Shown here piece by piece: positions 1-10,218 of a DNA stretch of 64,000 nucleotides (its first letter is position 1; the number at the start of each line of letters is the position of its first letter). The position numbers and the translations under genes were made by a program. Source of the stretch: Lepus europaeus (Eukaryota; Chordata; Mammalia; Lagomorpha; Leporidae). The notes beneath the pieces are model-generated. The model was not told the origin of the DNA. It saw only the letters and a list, made by a program, of their open reading frames with translations, and did not search any database. The stretch is from assembly GCF_033115175.1 (NCBI RefSeq), contig NC_084835.1:63408448-63472447 (forward strand), read 5' to 3'.

Positions 1-529
1 TGCTTATGTTTCTTGGGGGGAAATCTATATTTTTCTCAGTGCTTTTGAAAAGAAAACACGTAAGACAGATCCGTTCTTTAACATGGCGCCAAAGGTCTTT
101 TGTGCCATTTCAGAGCTATTTTTGCTTATGAAATACAGTACTTTATCTGGAAGCTGGGTAGATCGCCACCCAGGGAGAAAGAAGCCACTCAGCACTGTGT
201 TCCCAAAGGGTATCTGGTTCCCTTAGACCCTCACTGGGAAGTGGCCCCACACTGCTTTGGAAATACCAGAAGACAACTCATAATAGAGTATTACAATGCG
301 ATAGTTTGGCAATGATGCACTGCTTTAGTCCTATAAAAGGGATTCGTCTCCTCCATCAAGGAAGGCTGGCAGAGTGCCAGCAAGCTGTTTTTTGATTCCT
401 TCTCCAGAGATGGAATTAGATTGCATGGGACAGACAGTAGTAGAGGATCTTTTTCTTAAACCTTGATGCAAAGTTATTTTTCATTATTTTTTATTATTTC
501 TGCTTGGTTGTTAGGAAGCATGAGTGTGG

Positions 530-880
530 GAACTGTATTGCCTGGTTTGAATACCAGCTCTCTACTCAGTAGTGGTAGAATCTTGGGCAGGTTTCTGACT
601 TTGTTTCTAAAACGGTAATAGTTATGGCATAGTTCCCTGACCTGTGACCCCAGTGTCCCACATTGGCGTGCTGGGTCCAGTCCTGGCTGCTTTGCTTCCA
701 AGGCAGCTTCCTGCTAATGTGCAGCAGAAGATGGTCCAAGTGCTTGGGCCCCTGCCAACCATATAGGTGACCAGGGTGGAGTTCCTGGAAATAGATAAAT
801 ATAAGTACATAAATGAAATGCCTGCCTCATAAGATTATTTAAATATTAAATTAATTAAGTCATGTGAAGCATGTTGGTCA
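530..880 (+). repeat. MIR SINE relic, split by a younger SINE fragment
   Basis: The left part (about 530-605) reads like the MIR body around 'ttgaataccagctctctact' and 'cttgggcaggtttctgact'. The right part (about 810-880) continues with 'gcctgcctcataagatta'. The two halves are separated by a C-element fragment, so the MIR is the older layer. Confidence 0.55.
612..800 (+). repeat. C-element SINE fragment, degraded
   Basis: It carries family landmarks such as 'gcttcctgctaatgtgcagc' and 'gtccaagtgcttgggcccct', then a truncated right end. The CT-rich block and A-tail are missing. It lies inside an older MIR. Confidence 0.6.
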
Positions 881-1136
881 TTGTCTGGAGTGGATTATAC
901 TCATTAAAAGTTGCTATTTTAGTGTTGTGGCTAGGCAATCGATAATTAGAAGTAACAATATGGAAATCCCTAAGTTGAGATCAGTTTTTTCTGCATATTC
1001 TTGGATCATTTTTCCACATTGATTTTCCCAAATTGGTTCCAAAAATTGATCAGGGAGTAGAACTCTGGCAGTGTTTTCTGTTTGGAATGGGATCATTGGT
1101 GATAATTAAACTTTGCTTTTCAAAACAATTTTTTGT

Positions 1137-1153
1137 AGGAGTTTTTCATCAGT
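1137..1153 (+). other. ZBTB14: Splice acceptor and N-terminal codons of ZBTB14
   Basis: The AG at 1137-1138 follows 'caattttttgt'. The 15 bases from 1139 to 1153 encode E-F-F-I-S in phase 0 with the following ATG. This matches the human N-terminus if the preceding exon ends exactly in ATG. Confidence 0.75.
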
Positions 1154-2485
1154 ATGTCTGAAACCATTAAGTATAATGACGATGATCATAAAACTCTGTT
1201 CCTGAAGACACTCAATGAACAGCGCCTGGAAGGAGAGTTTTGTGATATTGCTATCGTGGTTGAGGATGTGAAATTCCGAGCGCACAGATGTGTTCTCGCC
1301 GCCTGCAGCACCTACTTTAAAAAGCTTTTCAAGAAGCTCGAGGTCGATAGCTCTTCAGTGATAGAAATAGATTTTCTGCGTTCCGACATATTTGAAGAGG
1401 TCCTGAACTACATGTACACGGCCAAGATTTCCGTGAAGAAGGAAGATGTTAACCTAATGATGTCCTCGGGTCAGATTCTCGGGATCCGGTTTTTGGATAA
1501 ACTGTGTTCTCAGAAGCGTGACGTGTCCAGTCCGGATGAAAATAATGGTCAGTCCAAAAGTAAGTATTGCCTCAAAATAAACCGCCCCATCGGAGATGCC
1601 ACGGACCCCCAGGACGACGACGTGGAGGAGATCGGGGACCAGGATGACAGCCCTTCCGACGACACGGTAGAGGGCACGCCCCCCAGTCAGGAGGACGGCA
1701 AGTCGCCCACCACCACGCTCAGGGTGCAGGAAGCCATTCTCAAAGAGCTGGGCAGCGAGGAAGTTCGGAAGGTCAACTGCTACGGCCAGGAAGTAGAATC
1801 CATGGAGACCCCAGAATCCAAAGACTTAGGGTCGCAGACCCCGCAAGCCTTAACCTTCAACGATGGGATGAGCGAGGTGAAAGACGAGCAGACCCCAGGC
1901 TGGACGACGGCCGCCAGCGACATGAAGTTTGAGTACCTGCTCTACGGCCACCATCGGGAGCAGATCGCCTGCCAGGCGTGCGGTAAGACATTTTCCGACG
2001 AGGGCAGGTTGCGGAAGCACGAGAAGCTGCACACGGCCGACAGGCCCTTTGTCTGCGAGATGTGTACGAAGGGGTTCACCACGCAGGCGCACCTGAAGGA
2101 ACACTTGAAAATCCACACGGGGTACAAGCCCTACAGTTGTGAGGTGTGCGGGAAGTCTTTTATCCGCGCCCCGGACTTGAAGAAGCACGAGAGGGTGCAC
2201 AGCAACGAGAGACCGTTCGCGTGCCACATGTGCGACAAAGCCTTCAAACACAAGTCCCACCTCAAGGACCACGAAAGAAGACACCGAGGGGAAAAGCCCT
2301 TCGTGTGCGGCTCCTGCACGAAGGCCTTTGCCAAGGCGTCCGATCTGAAAAGGCACGAGAACAATATGCACAGCGAAAGGAAGCAGGTGACGCCCAGCGC
2401 CATCCAGAGCGAGACAGAACAGTTGCAGGCCGCAGCCATGGCCGCCGAAGCGGAGCAGCAGCTGGAGACGATCGCCTGCAGCTAG
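1154..2485 (+). CDS. ZBTB14: ZBTB14 (ZF5) BTB/POZ and C2H2 zinc-finger transcription factor
   Basis: The reading frame gives 443 residues from the ATG at 1154. The BTB/POZ domain spans about residues 20-118, for dimerisation and co-repressor contact. An acidic stretch covers about 152-178. Five C2H2 fingers follow, with metal ligands at C273/C276/H289/H293, C301/C304/H317/H321, C329/C332/H345/H349, C357/C360/H373/H377 and C385/C388/H401/H406 (the last with a four-residue H-H gap). Known biology: ZF5/ZBTB14 is a nuclear repressor that binds GC-rich sites and was described as a repressor of MYC. The exon starts at 1139 after an AG acceptor, and 1139-1153 encodes EFFIS in frame. The human protein has 449 residues and begins MEFFIS before this methionine. 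The annotated start is therefore probably an ATG ending the upstream exon, and 1154 is an internal or alternative methionine. Third positions are GC-rich, unlike the AT-rich flanks. No frameshift or premature stop is visible, so this is the real gene and not a retrocopy. Confidence 0.96.
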   Translation: MSETIKYNDDDHKTLFLKTLNEQRLEGEFCDIAIVVEDVKFRAHRCVLAACSTYFKKLFKKLEVDSSSVIEIDFLRSDIFEEVLNYMYTAKISVKKEDVNLMMSSGQILGIRFLDKLCSQKRDVSSPDENNGQSKSKYCLKINRPIGDATDPQDDDVEEIGDQDDSPSDDTVEGTPPSQEDGKSPTTTLRVQEAILKELGSEEVRKVNCYGQEVESMETPESKDLGSQTPQALTFNDGMSEVKDEQTPGWTTAASDMKFEYLLYGHHREQIACQACGKTFSDEGRLRKHEKLHTADRPFVCEMCTKGFTTQAHLKEHLKIHTGYKPYSCEVCGKSFIRAPDLKKHERVHSNERPFACHMCDKAFKHKSHLKDHERRHRGEKPFVCGSCTKAFAKASDLKRHENNMHSERKQVTPSAIQSETEQLQAAAMAAEAEQQLETIACS

Positions 2486-2890
2486 AGGGGCCTGGGGAGC
2501 CGAGACTGCGGTGGCGTCGGTCGGGATCGCCGGCAGTTCCTGTGTTTTTGTGAAAGCTCACGGAGCGTTGTGCTCGCTGGACCTAAGGCACTGCTTGGTC
2601 AGGTGTTTGCAAAACTTTTCAAGGAAGCCGTGTTCCTAAGTTCTGACCAAACAGTTTCACCTGTCCGGTGTCTCATGTTGCCAGTAACCCCTCAGCCCCC
2701 TCTTTTTTATGATTTTAATTTGAGAACTCCTGTGTCCAGTTTAGAAGTGAGAGACTTCTATTGCATTTTTAATTCCTCTACACTCGCCAAGCTGGTGCGT
2801 GCACTGCACAGAGTAATATTTGAGTAAGTTGATTTCCTAATCATCACAATTCTATGTGACTTCTGGTCAGAACAGCAGTTTTAGTAACTT

Positions 2891-2896
2891 AATAAA
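2891..2896 (+). terminator. Candidate poly(A) signal AATAAA (proximal)
   Basis: An exact hexamer about 405 bases after the ZBTB14 stop codon. No strong GU-rich element follows at once, so it may be weak or unused. Confidence 0.3.
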
Positions 2897-3513
2897 AGTA
2901 CTTCATGTAGAGGCAGAAAATGTTGGTGGATGGTTGACCAAGAATACTGCGCAAGTATGGAAACAAGTTCTGGAAATGCAGAATGGTATTAGATTTATAT
3001 TTGGTTTGTTAATTTTACATCACTGGTGTTGTGTTTTTTTAATTACTGTTTTTGTGGACATGTAAGAGTTGCTTTGCTGAAGTGTTTCTTCATCCATTTC
3101 GATTTGCCCCGCACTCACCTGAAAAGCTGTAATCACATGTGCTGAAGGCTGAACAAACCCGCCGGGTCATTGGTGGGCTCGGGGCTGAGCTCTTAAATTG
3201 CGGCATAGCCAGTCTGCACCAGCGGGAATCTGTGGAGTGGACCAGAAAAGGCTCCCAGAGACGAGGTTTTCACATGTGCAGGAGTTTCTAGATCAAAATA
3301 ATCTCTTAGTTTTGAAATTGGATTTATGTTTATGATCACAACTAGGACATGAACAGATATGCTTCTTAATATACATTTGTGTCCTTAACAGAAGGTCATC
3401 ACACTTTGGGCTCTGTGCAGCACATGGGTTACCCATAATGGAGATGCAATATGCTTACTAAATTCAAAATCTTTTCAAGTGTGTAAATAGTAGTGTTGGT
3501 CTTACGTATTTCA

Positions 3514-3519
3514 AATAAA
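3514..3519 (+). terminator. Candidate poly(A) signal AATAAA (middle)
   Basis: An exact hexamer in 'tcaaataaaagtagacag', followed about 15-25 bases later by a T-rich stretch. It is a plausible ZBTB14 cleavage signal. Confidence 0.4.
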
Positions 3520-5070
3520 AGTAGACAGCTGCACTTTTTTTTGCACATTGGATTGAAATAATTTCCATTAGTAATGAACATCAGACTTTTTTTTAACCAA
3601 TATGAAAGATTGTCAGACCAAATGTTTATGTTTTTGGAGTGTATTTCATCACTGGTTGCAGTTTTAAATAGAAGTTGATTGCCTTTTCGTAGCCTTGCAT
3701 CAGAATTATAAATTCTGTTCCAGAATTGGTGAACCTAATATTCTTTTAACTATTTCTTTAGGAATATATTGAAATGCCAATAGTAATTTGAATTATGTTC
3801 TGTAAGAAGGTATTAGTCAATTACTTTAGAGTATGTACAATTGTAGAAAATGTCCACTTTTAAAATTCATTTTTGGTTGCTAGTTTTTTTTTTTAAATAC
3901 ATTAAAGTAATTTCCTTTCATCGTTTGTTGCATTAATACCTGTAATTACTATTGTGGGAGAAATTTTATTTTTTAAATTGGTGTATATGTTATGCCCAAT
4001 ACTGTAGAACAAAGATGCTACCTTTTTTAAAAAGTTTATTTATTGGTATAATGTTTAATTTAGTTTAAAATTAACTTAATTTTCTCTTCTTGAAAGTTGT
4101 TTGTTCTGTACTAAAAGTAGCCATGTCACTGTGTTTCTGTGCTGTTGGTAGAAGGGGAACTGGTTGCTGGTTCCTAGGCTGTTTTAACCAAAGCAAAGGA
4201 TAAATTTCACATCTTGTCAATAGCTATTTCAAGAAACCATATTTTGGGCCTTCATTTTTGTATATAAAAGAAAATATACTTCTATCATTCCTGTTTTCGG
4301 GTTTTTTTTTTTTTTTTTTTTGTAGCAACCTTGGATACACCCAGATTTCTACCAAAATGTGTTTTCTATACTCTCTTACTTGTGAGTTTACAGATTTGTA
4401 AGCACACAGAATTAACCCCCATGGAAACCACACAATCACAGTGGCAGATTCCCTCATCCCAAAGCTTAATTTTCAGTCCCTTATTTGTATTAAGCAGATA
4501 TTTCTCATTTGGCCTATTTTACACAAGAAATATATTTTTGTTACAATTCCTACCACTGGTACTGGGTTCATAAATGTGTTAGGGTACATGGTTTGACTTT
4601 GGTTATTTGTGGCAGCTCCGCTGTTTGCTAGGTCCTGGTCAGTGACACTCTCCCCACCTCCAGCTGGTTTTAGCCATTCCCTGGATAAGTGGAGCCAGCA
4701 GGTGGAATCTAAAAGGACTTCCAGCACCACAGGAGTTGACTTGGACATGTCCTAACTCTTAAACTGCTGTGGGAGAGGGAAAGAAATTCAAGATGTCAGC
4801 ATTAGTTCCTTTTCACTGACTTTGTTATTTGTTCAAAGAGAATGCCCACAAACTTTCAAGCTTACCTTGCATTGTTTTGGCCTTGGTGGAGGAAGAGAAG
4901 TTTTATGAAACTTTAATGTAGTGTGCCTGATGTTCATTTATCACTAACAAAATTGTTAGAAATCACAGAGACCATCATCCGAGAACTTGGTGCTAACAAA
5001 TTCCTCCTATTTTCTTGGGGAAAAAAGATTGAGATGAGGGGAAAAAATGATGCAAATGGATGTAGTTTCC

Positions 5071-5076
5071 AATAAA
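5071..5076 (+). terminator. Candidate poly(A) signal AATAAA (distal)
   Basis: An exact hexamer in 'ccaataaaagggctaatc', about 2.6 kb after the stop. Use of it would make the repeat-free interval the full 3'UTR. Confidence 0.35.
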
Positions 5077-5694
5077 AGGGCTAATCTGATTTGTAACTTC
5101 ATCATTTAGAACCTGGAATCCATTCTCCTGTGGTAGTACTGTTAGTGATGATTAGTTCACAGAGTAACCATCAAAGCTTACCAAGTAAACATCAGAGAAC
5201 TAGTACATGAGATTGTAGGTAAGAGTTCTGAGTTGTGCCAGTGTGTGCCAGTGCTTCCAGGAAAGGTTAGATAATTTTTTCCTTGCCTCTCTGAAGTCTC
5301 TCTCCACTAGTACAGAACCTCTGTAACTAGTAGCTTCTTCACTCTTAGGACTGTTCAAAATAAGTCAGTCCTTATTACAGCACTTCAGCTGTGTAAAGAT
5401 ACTGTGTTGCCTACTGAAACATCATTGAGTATGCTGTACAGGCTTCTGCTGACAGCCTGTGTGCGCCTTAGAGCGCTAAGGTCTTGTGTGTTCTTTTTAT
5501 AACGCAGAATGGCCTTTGTCCATCAACTCTGAACCATACTGCTCACATCTCAAGGACCCCAGACATAATTTACCTGGGTTATGACAGATTTCAGCAGTTG
5601 AGTTTTCATTATGTCTTCCAGAGATAACCTACTTAGCCATATTCATTTAAATCTTCAGTATATAAGGAGGAGGCGTGGTTTAGGGAAAAGAGTT

Positions 5695-5855
5695 TTCAAC
5701 TCAAACATGGATCCTGGTTCTGCTTCTCAATTAATGTATGAATGTAGACAAGTTCTTTAACTTCCCGGGGCCTTAGTTTCATCACCTAATATAGTGATGA
5801 GTGGTTTCTACCTTGTGGTCTGCTATGAGGGTTAATTGTGATAATCATGAGTCCA
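5695..5855 (+). repeat. MIR SINE relic
   Basis: It shows the typical MIR order: a 'cctggttctgcttctcaatt' start, 'gtagacaagttctttaactt', 'ccttagtttcatcacctaat', then 'gagggttaattgtgataat'. Divergence is high, as expected for this old family. Confidence 0.7.
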
Positions 5856-6514
5856 GCCCTCATCCCTTTTTAGGTGCACCATAAATTCTCTGCTTCTTCA
5901 AGAGCATTGCCAGTGGTGGAAAAGACTCAGAAACCTGAAATTCTTTACCTTTGATATCTGTTATTTCTGCAATTGCTGGCCTGGAGCTGTACAAGACCTC
6001 AGTTAAAGTTGTAACTGAAAATGTCTACGTAATCTCTGTGTGTGTGTAAACATTCTGTAACGTCAACTCATTTGCAGCTTTGTTCTTGCAAACTTGTGTA
6101 TTCATGTTGGAGTTTGCTTTGGACTTGTGATCTCCTGCCATTGTGCCTTTTTTGGTAGGTCACGGAGTATAGTTGTGTGTAACCACTGGCCCCTGGTAAT
6201 GCTTTCTTGCTTTTTCTTTGGGAGCATCTACGATGGCTGAGCCAGAATTCCTATTTTTGAGAACCGATTTGAGTCTCATATACGAAAGCATGCATTTTTT
6301 TAATTGTCTCAATTGGGTGTATTTTGGGCTGCACTCAGCCTTTCCCCTTCTGGTCTGTATCAATTCCAGGATGATCTGTTGCTTTCTCCCCAAAATGGCT
6401 TAGATTGCTACCTAATAATTCTGATCTCCCTTTTAGTACTAGAACAATAGCTTATGGAAAAACTCTGATCTTTGCAGCATATTTTCACTTTGTAGAGTCA
6501 GCTTAAAGTTTATC

Positions 6515-6845
6515 AGTCAACAAATATGGCCAGACCTTCATATCCGTAGGCTGTACAACTGTAGATTGAACCAACTGTGAGTGAAAATTATGCAGGAAAA
6601 AAGTTGGGTCTTGAGTATGTATGGATTTTGTTACAATTCCCTAAACAATATGCCATACATAGCTTTACATGTTAGGTATTACTAGTAATTTAGAGGTGAT
6701 TTAAAGTAAGTGGGAGAATATGTACAAGTTATCTGAAAATATTACCCCATTTTCTCTAAGGGGTTTTCAAAATTTTCTGCAGATTTTGGTGTCTGAAAGA
6801 GTTCCTGGAATCAACCCCCTGCGGATACTGAGGGACAGTTGTGCT
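6515..6845 (+). mobile_element. Tc1/mariner (Tigger-like) non-coding DNA transposon relic
   Basis: The left end 'ttcatatccgtaggctgtac' and the right end 'ccctgcggatactgagggac' resemble complementary ends of Tigger-derived non-autonomous elements built on 'tccgtggat'-type termini. There is no ORF. The family is named from memory and was not checked by alignment. Confidence 0.45.
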
Positions 6846-8417
6846 TATTGAGTGCCTTGTAGAAGCTGTGCCAGGCATTGGGGTAGGGGCTAGGGCTGGG
6901 GGTGCAATAGGAGCAGGATCAATGCTGTTCCCACCCCTCTTGAGATCATTGCTTGGGACAAAATGTTTGCCAAATTTTACAAAATTTACAAATAATGATC
7001 ACAAATGTTAAGTTTAAAAAAATTAATAGGATTTTAAACCACTTCATGGAAAATCCAGTTTAACAGACTGTCATGAGATTTAGTGGTACCAAAATAAACA
7101 TTCTCAAATGACTTCTGAATATATGCTGAGAAAAATATATTTATTAAATATTACCTTTTCTGTAGAATGATTGTCATTTCCACTTGTGGATACTGGATTT
7201 CAGGGAGAGTGGTGATAAAAAACAGAATATTTATAGTAATGAAGCTTGGCATCAAGAAAAATACTGCTGCATAGAAAATTAGAGTAAAGAAGGATAGCCT
7301 GGGTTCTCACAACTTCAAACAAGATATTGAAGGTTTTAAGAGCAGTGTGCTCTACAGCAGCCCCAGAATGGCCAAGCAATCAGTTGGTATCCCTTAGTGC
7401 CCACTGACCAGTGAAGGATGGCAGTCTGTGGGCTCGAGAGCAAGTAAGCTGAAGGAAGTCGGGATTGGAGGGGAGGATTCTCCTGCTGAGTGTGCATCAC
7501 CTAAGGCTGCCTGTCACATCATTTTGGTAGAATTCTATGAAAGCATCCTAGCTACTAAACTTACTTGAAATGGAGTCATTTTTGTTTTCAGTTGAATGAC
7601 AGGAGCCCCCAGTGGGTGATCCCTGCAGCTCACTGCTGCGTTTTCTTTGCTCTCACTTCTCACCCTGAATCTCAGTCACTGGAGAGGTAGTCATTTGCAT
7701 ACTAACACCCAATGATGAATCGTTACCAGATATCAGGACTGTATCATGTTTAAGTTTTGTGACAAGTCTGAGGTACTCATCATTCCTGGGTAAGACACCA
7801 AGAATCAAAGAAATTGCAGTCCTGCCCAGTGTCAGGTCATGAGAGCCAGGACAGAAGAACAAGTCCGTCTGCCTGTAGAGCCCATGCCTCAGTTACTGTG
7901 TCTTTGGACCTCAAGGAACTGCTCTCTTCAGTCAGCTCTTAGGCAATGAACTTGTGAAGACAGAGGCGTTTATGCCAACAGCTGTCCTACGCTTTTATAG
8001 TCAGTTGATGCCAATACAGTATTTTGATGTCTCCTATGCAAGGGACCAAATCCCAAGCAACATTGTTTTATCTTGCTTCAGTTCTGTAGAATAATGTGGA
8101 AAACTGCAGATCGGGTGTCTTGGATGGTCACAGTGTACAAAGCTACAAGCTGGCTTTCCTCTCATATTCCAAGGTGCAGTAAGCTAGGGAAACCTAACAA
8201 GTCAAAGTCCATCCAACTGGGGTCCAAACTGTTGGTAAAAGTGGTCATCGGTGTTAGCAGATCTGTCCACCCATACTTTCCTCTCTTTTCTCCTTTCTCT
8301 GGCAGGTATTAGAAACCTGACTTCAGGTTCCACCTCCAACTACTTTCAAAGTATGCCTGCACATTGGGCTGATTGCATAGTCTCTGAGTTTCTTCTGCTG
8401 AAATAGAAATGGGGACT
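6846..8417. other. Unassigned intergenic sequence
   Basis: No gene, clear repeat or simple-sequence array is recognised here. The short open frames (for example 7653-7862 on the minus strand and 8073-8312 on the plus strand) have no family resemblance and no supporting signals. Confidence 0.5.
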
Positions 8418-8480
8418 TGTAGTGGAATGAGAAGGCCATGCCAAGGTGGCCACTGGCAAGCGAGCGTCAGTTAGTCAGGA

Positions 8481-8555
8481 ATGGCTTTGAAACTGCCTAG
8501 CAACAGGCTGTGATTGGATGGCTCTGGAAACTGCCTGGCAACAGGCTGTGATTGG
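8481..8555 (+). promoter_or_regulatory. Tandem 37/38-bp U3 repeat with inverted CCAAT boxes
   Basis: Two adjacent units (8481-8517 and 8518-8555) share 'aactgcctrgcaacaggctg' followed by 'tgattgg'. Each ends in ATTGG, the complement of the NF-Y CCAAT core. A third ATTGG lies just before the TATA box. The same duplication is in the 3' LTR. Duplicated U3 motifs of this kind are typical LTR enhancers; the function is inferred. Confidence 0.7.
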
Positions 8556-8598
8556 TTGGGGTATAGACCGCCCCTTGACCAGATTGGCTGGTCTTGGC

Positions 8599-8605
8599 TA
8601 TATAA
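8599..8605 (+). promoter_or_regulatory. LTR TATA box
   Basis: TATATAA in 'ggctatataagtgttg'. Transcription should start about 25-30 bases downstream. That is close to the AATAAA at 8622-8627, which implies the poly(A) signal sits at the U3/R border. Confidence 0.75.
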
Positions 8606-8769
8606 GTGTTGTATCAACTGTAATAAACGAGTCTGCAGGCTGCTCGCCTCAAGCCTGCTCTCACCGGACTCCCGGGGTCTGTGTGTTGACTCCGCGCCTC
8701 TTGCCCCCACCACGCTGCTCTTCTCAGAAACGAACCCACTGCTACATTGTGGAGAATTCAACGGCTACA

Positions 8770-9217
8770 TCTGGCGCGCCAACGTGACTGAGAAAGAGAC
8801 AGTGTGTCGGACTCGGCGAGGTCCCCCCTGGATTTCGGCAAGTAGGCCCCTTGGTGTTTGGTGTGCTGTTCGGTTCTGTGAGGGTGAGCACAGAACCCCC
8901 TCCTACGCCCCTTTCCTTGTCCTTGTCCTCGGTCTAAGTGACCCCAGGTTAGCACACACCGCCCTGAAGCGTACGTCGCTTCTCGGCTCCTCCTTTTACT
9001 TTCGGTTCGCCCGGCGAATTCACATAAGGGACTGATCATCCCAGAATTCGGAACCAAGTCATCTTCCCTCACTCGAGAGAGGTGACGCTCCGGAGACACC
9101 GTGTGGGCATACGGCCTTGACCTAACGAATCAAGGAAGTCCCCCACTAAGCACAGGACATACGTACGATCTGATACACCACTGTCTGTTTGTCTAGCATA
9201 GGGAAACCTCCCACAAA
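8770..9217 (+). other. Retroviral leader region without upstream ATG
   Basis: I find no ATG between the LTR TATA box and the ORF start at 9218, so that start is the first AUG of the predicted transcript. A donor-like 'gagaggtgacg' lies near 9076. A pyrimidine-rich acceptor-like 'ctgtttgtctag' ends at 9196. The leader could carry packaging signals, but this is not visible by eye. Confidence 0.6.
8772..8789 (+). other. Primer-binding-site-like sequence
   Basis: Two bases after the 5' LTR the sequence reads TGGCGCGCCAACGTG. It starts with the TGG that pairs with the CCA end of a tRNA. It looks like a lysine-tRNA-type site with an extra base, but the match is imperfect and the tRNA is not settled. 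Confidence 0.55.
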
Positions 9218-10006
9218 ATGCCATCCACAGTTGAGGTGCTAGGAATTTGCTTTGTTACGGTAGCAGTGCTATATGTGTCTTTCCTCTGGCTAGAGTTGGC
9301 GTACCGTGCCGCTCTTAAGCGCTCAGACATGGGAAAGATACCCCCCTCTCAGAATCCTGTGCAGATTATCAAAGATAGTGAATCTGTGAGTGATAGGAGC
9401 CTGACACTCCAGGTCCCTGTCTCACAGACAATGGTTGCTGACTTCGGGAGAGAGAACTCTGACAGTGAAAAAAACAACGTAGCAAACAAGGTAGCAATGC
9501 CTCGTCAGCCACCCCCCACATACCCGTGGGATGAACTAAGAGGACCTCTACACAATAACTCATGCAATGTCATCCCATCCACACCCAGTGAGGATCCCCA
9601 CATTTGTGGCAGTCCTTGGGTACCACAATATCTCAGGGCAGCCGCTAGATCCCATGCCATCAGTATGTTTGCTGCTAATGTCGCAGTGTACGCAAAATTC
9701 AGGCCCTGGATTCCAACGCCTGTAAAAAGGCTTCTATTAACCAAGGGTCGAGGATATGCTTGTGTCTTTCCAGAGAATGCGGAACAGCCTATTTGGGTAC
9801 CAGCCAGAAACATCAAGCCTGCAACTGACAGCCAACCAGAACCAGCTGAACAAGACCAAGACTCCACCTTGTTAGCAGACGCTCCTGCCCTATCATCCTA
9901 CCCTGAGAAACTGCCCAAAGCCATATCTGTTACTGTTGTGTACCCCACTAGCTCTGGTCAGCTACTCCAATGGCCCACAGCCTGTGTGCGGTCATGCCAT
10001 TCCTGA
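9218..10006 (+). CDS. Single 262-residue ORF of the LTR element (chimeric, partly integrase-C-terminus-like)
   Basis: The ORF is intact from ATG 9218 to its stop. Residues about 6-27 form a hydrophobic membrane-anchor or signal-anchor-like segment, followed by charged residues. Residues 98-102 are PPPTY, a PPxY-type late-domain-like motif often found in Gag. Residues about 172-200 contain [10 protein letters not shown] and [10 protein letters not shown], which resemble the C-terminal domain of class II retroviral integrases. The tail is acidic and Pro/Gln-rich. My reading is an in-frame join of an N-terminal (Gag-like or otherwise novel) part to the 3' end of pol, with everything between deleted. 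The catalytic DDE core and reverse transcriptase are absent, so no replication enzyme is encoded. It could be a residual passive frame, but the open frame and the lack of upstream ATGs suggest it may be translated. Confidence 0.7.
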   Translation: MPSTVEVLGICFVTVAVLYVSFLWLELAYRAALKRSDMGKIPPSQNPVQIIKDSESVSDRSLTLQVPVSQTMVADFGRENSDSEKNNVANKVAMPRQPPPTYPWDELRGPLHNNSCNVIPSTPSEDPHICGSPWVPQYLRAAARSHAISMFAANVAVYAKFRPWIPTPVKRLLLTKGRGYACVFPENAEQPIWVPARNIKPATDSQPEPAEQDQDSTLLADAPALSSYPEKLPKAISVTVVYPTSSGQLLQWPTACVRSCHS

Positions 10007-10206
10007 TAACCGTTATTCCTCATTCCTACCCCTATCTGAGCAAGCAATCCTGTGGTCTCTCGATTTGAGCACTGGTTAGTCAACGACGGGTAAGATCCCC
10101 TGGGGGACAACCTAAGACAGGCACAGCTGCGTACGGAGACCACATGGAAACGGGGTCAACAATGGTATGGCCAAGAATCATGCCTCCCGTTGCTCAAAAA
10201 TAAACG

Positions 10207-10218
10207 AAAAGGGGGAAA
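10207..10218 (+). other. Polypurine tract
   Basis: AAAAGGGGGAAA abuts the 3' LTR start at 10219, where the plus-strand primer tract is expected. This confirms the orientation of the element. Confidence 0.88.

Larger units (their letters stand above)
1..1138 (+). other. ZBTB14: Intron upstream of the ZBTB14 coding exon
   Basis: This stretch precedes the ZBTB14 coding exon and ends in a pyrimidine-rich tract plus AG at 1137-1138, a good splice acceptor. I see no coding exon in it. It contains an old MIR relic with a SINE fragment nested inside. The upstream (5'UTR) exon and promoter must lie before the window start. Confidence 0.7.
2486..5100 (+). other. ZBTB14: Probable ZBTB14 3'UTR
   Basis: This is non-coding AT-rich sequence after the TAG stop. 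I recognise no SINE, L1 or LTR here, although SINEs occur about every 1.5-2 kb elsewhere in the window. That fits a long, constrained 3'UTR. Candidate AATAAA signals lie at 2891, 3514 and 5071. The true end cannot be chosen from sequence alone. The T-run at about 4303-4321 is a simple homopolymer. Confidence 0.55.
8418..8769 (+). repeat. 5' LTR of the young retroviral element
   Basis: It is 352 bp, begins TGTAGTGG and ends GGCTACA. It contains a tandem 37/38-bp duplication with inverted CCAAT boxes (8481-8555), a TATA box at 8599-8605 and an AATAAA at 8622-8627. Against the 3' LTR I count five substitutions and no indel. Confidence 0.93.

Noticed and set aside
1850-2371. 173-codon minus-strand open frame opposite ZBTB14
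   Set aside because: It is a shadow of the GC-rich zinc-finger coding sequence. It has no domain of its own.
8514-9035. Plus-strand open frames in the LTR and leader
   Set aside because: They run through the promoter, poly(A) signal and primer-site region. The same frame in the 3' LTR (10,315-10,635) shows it is LTR composition, not a gene.
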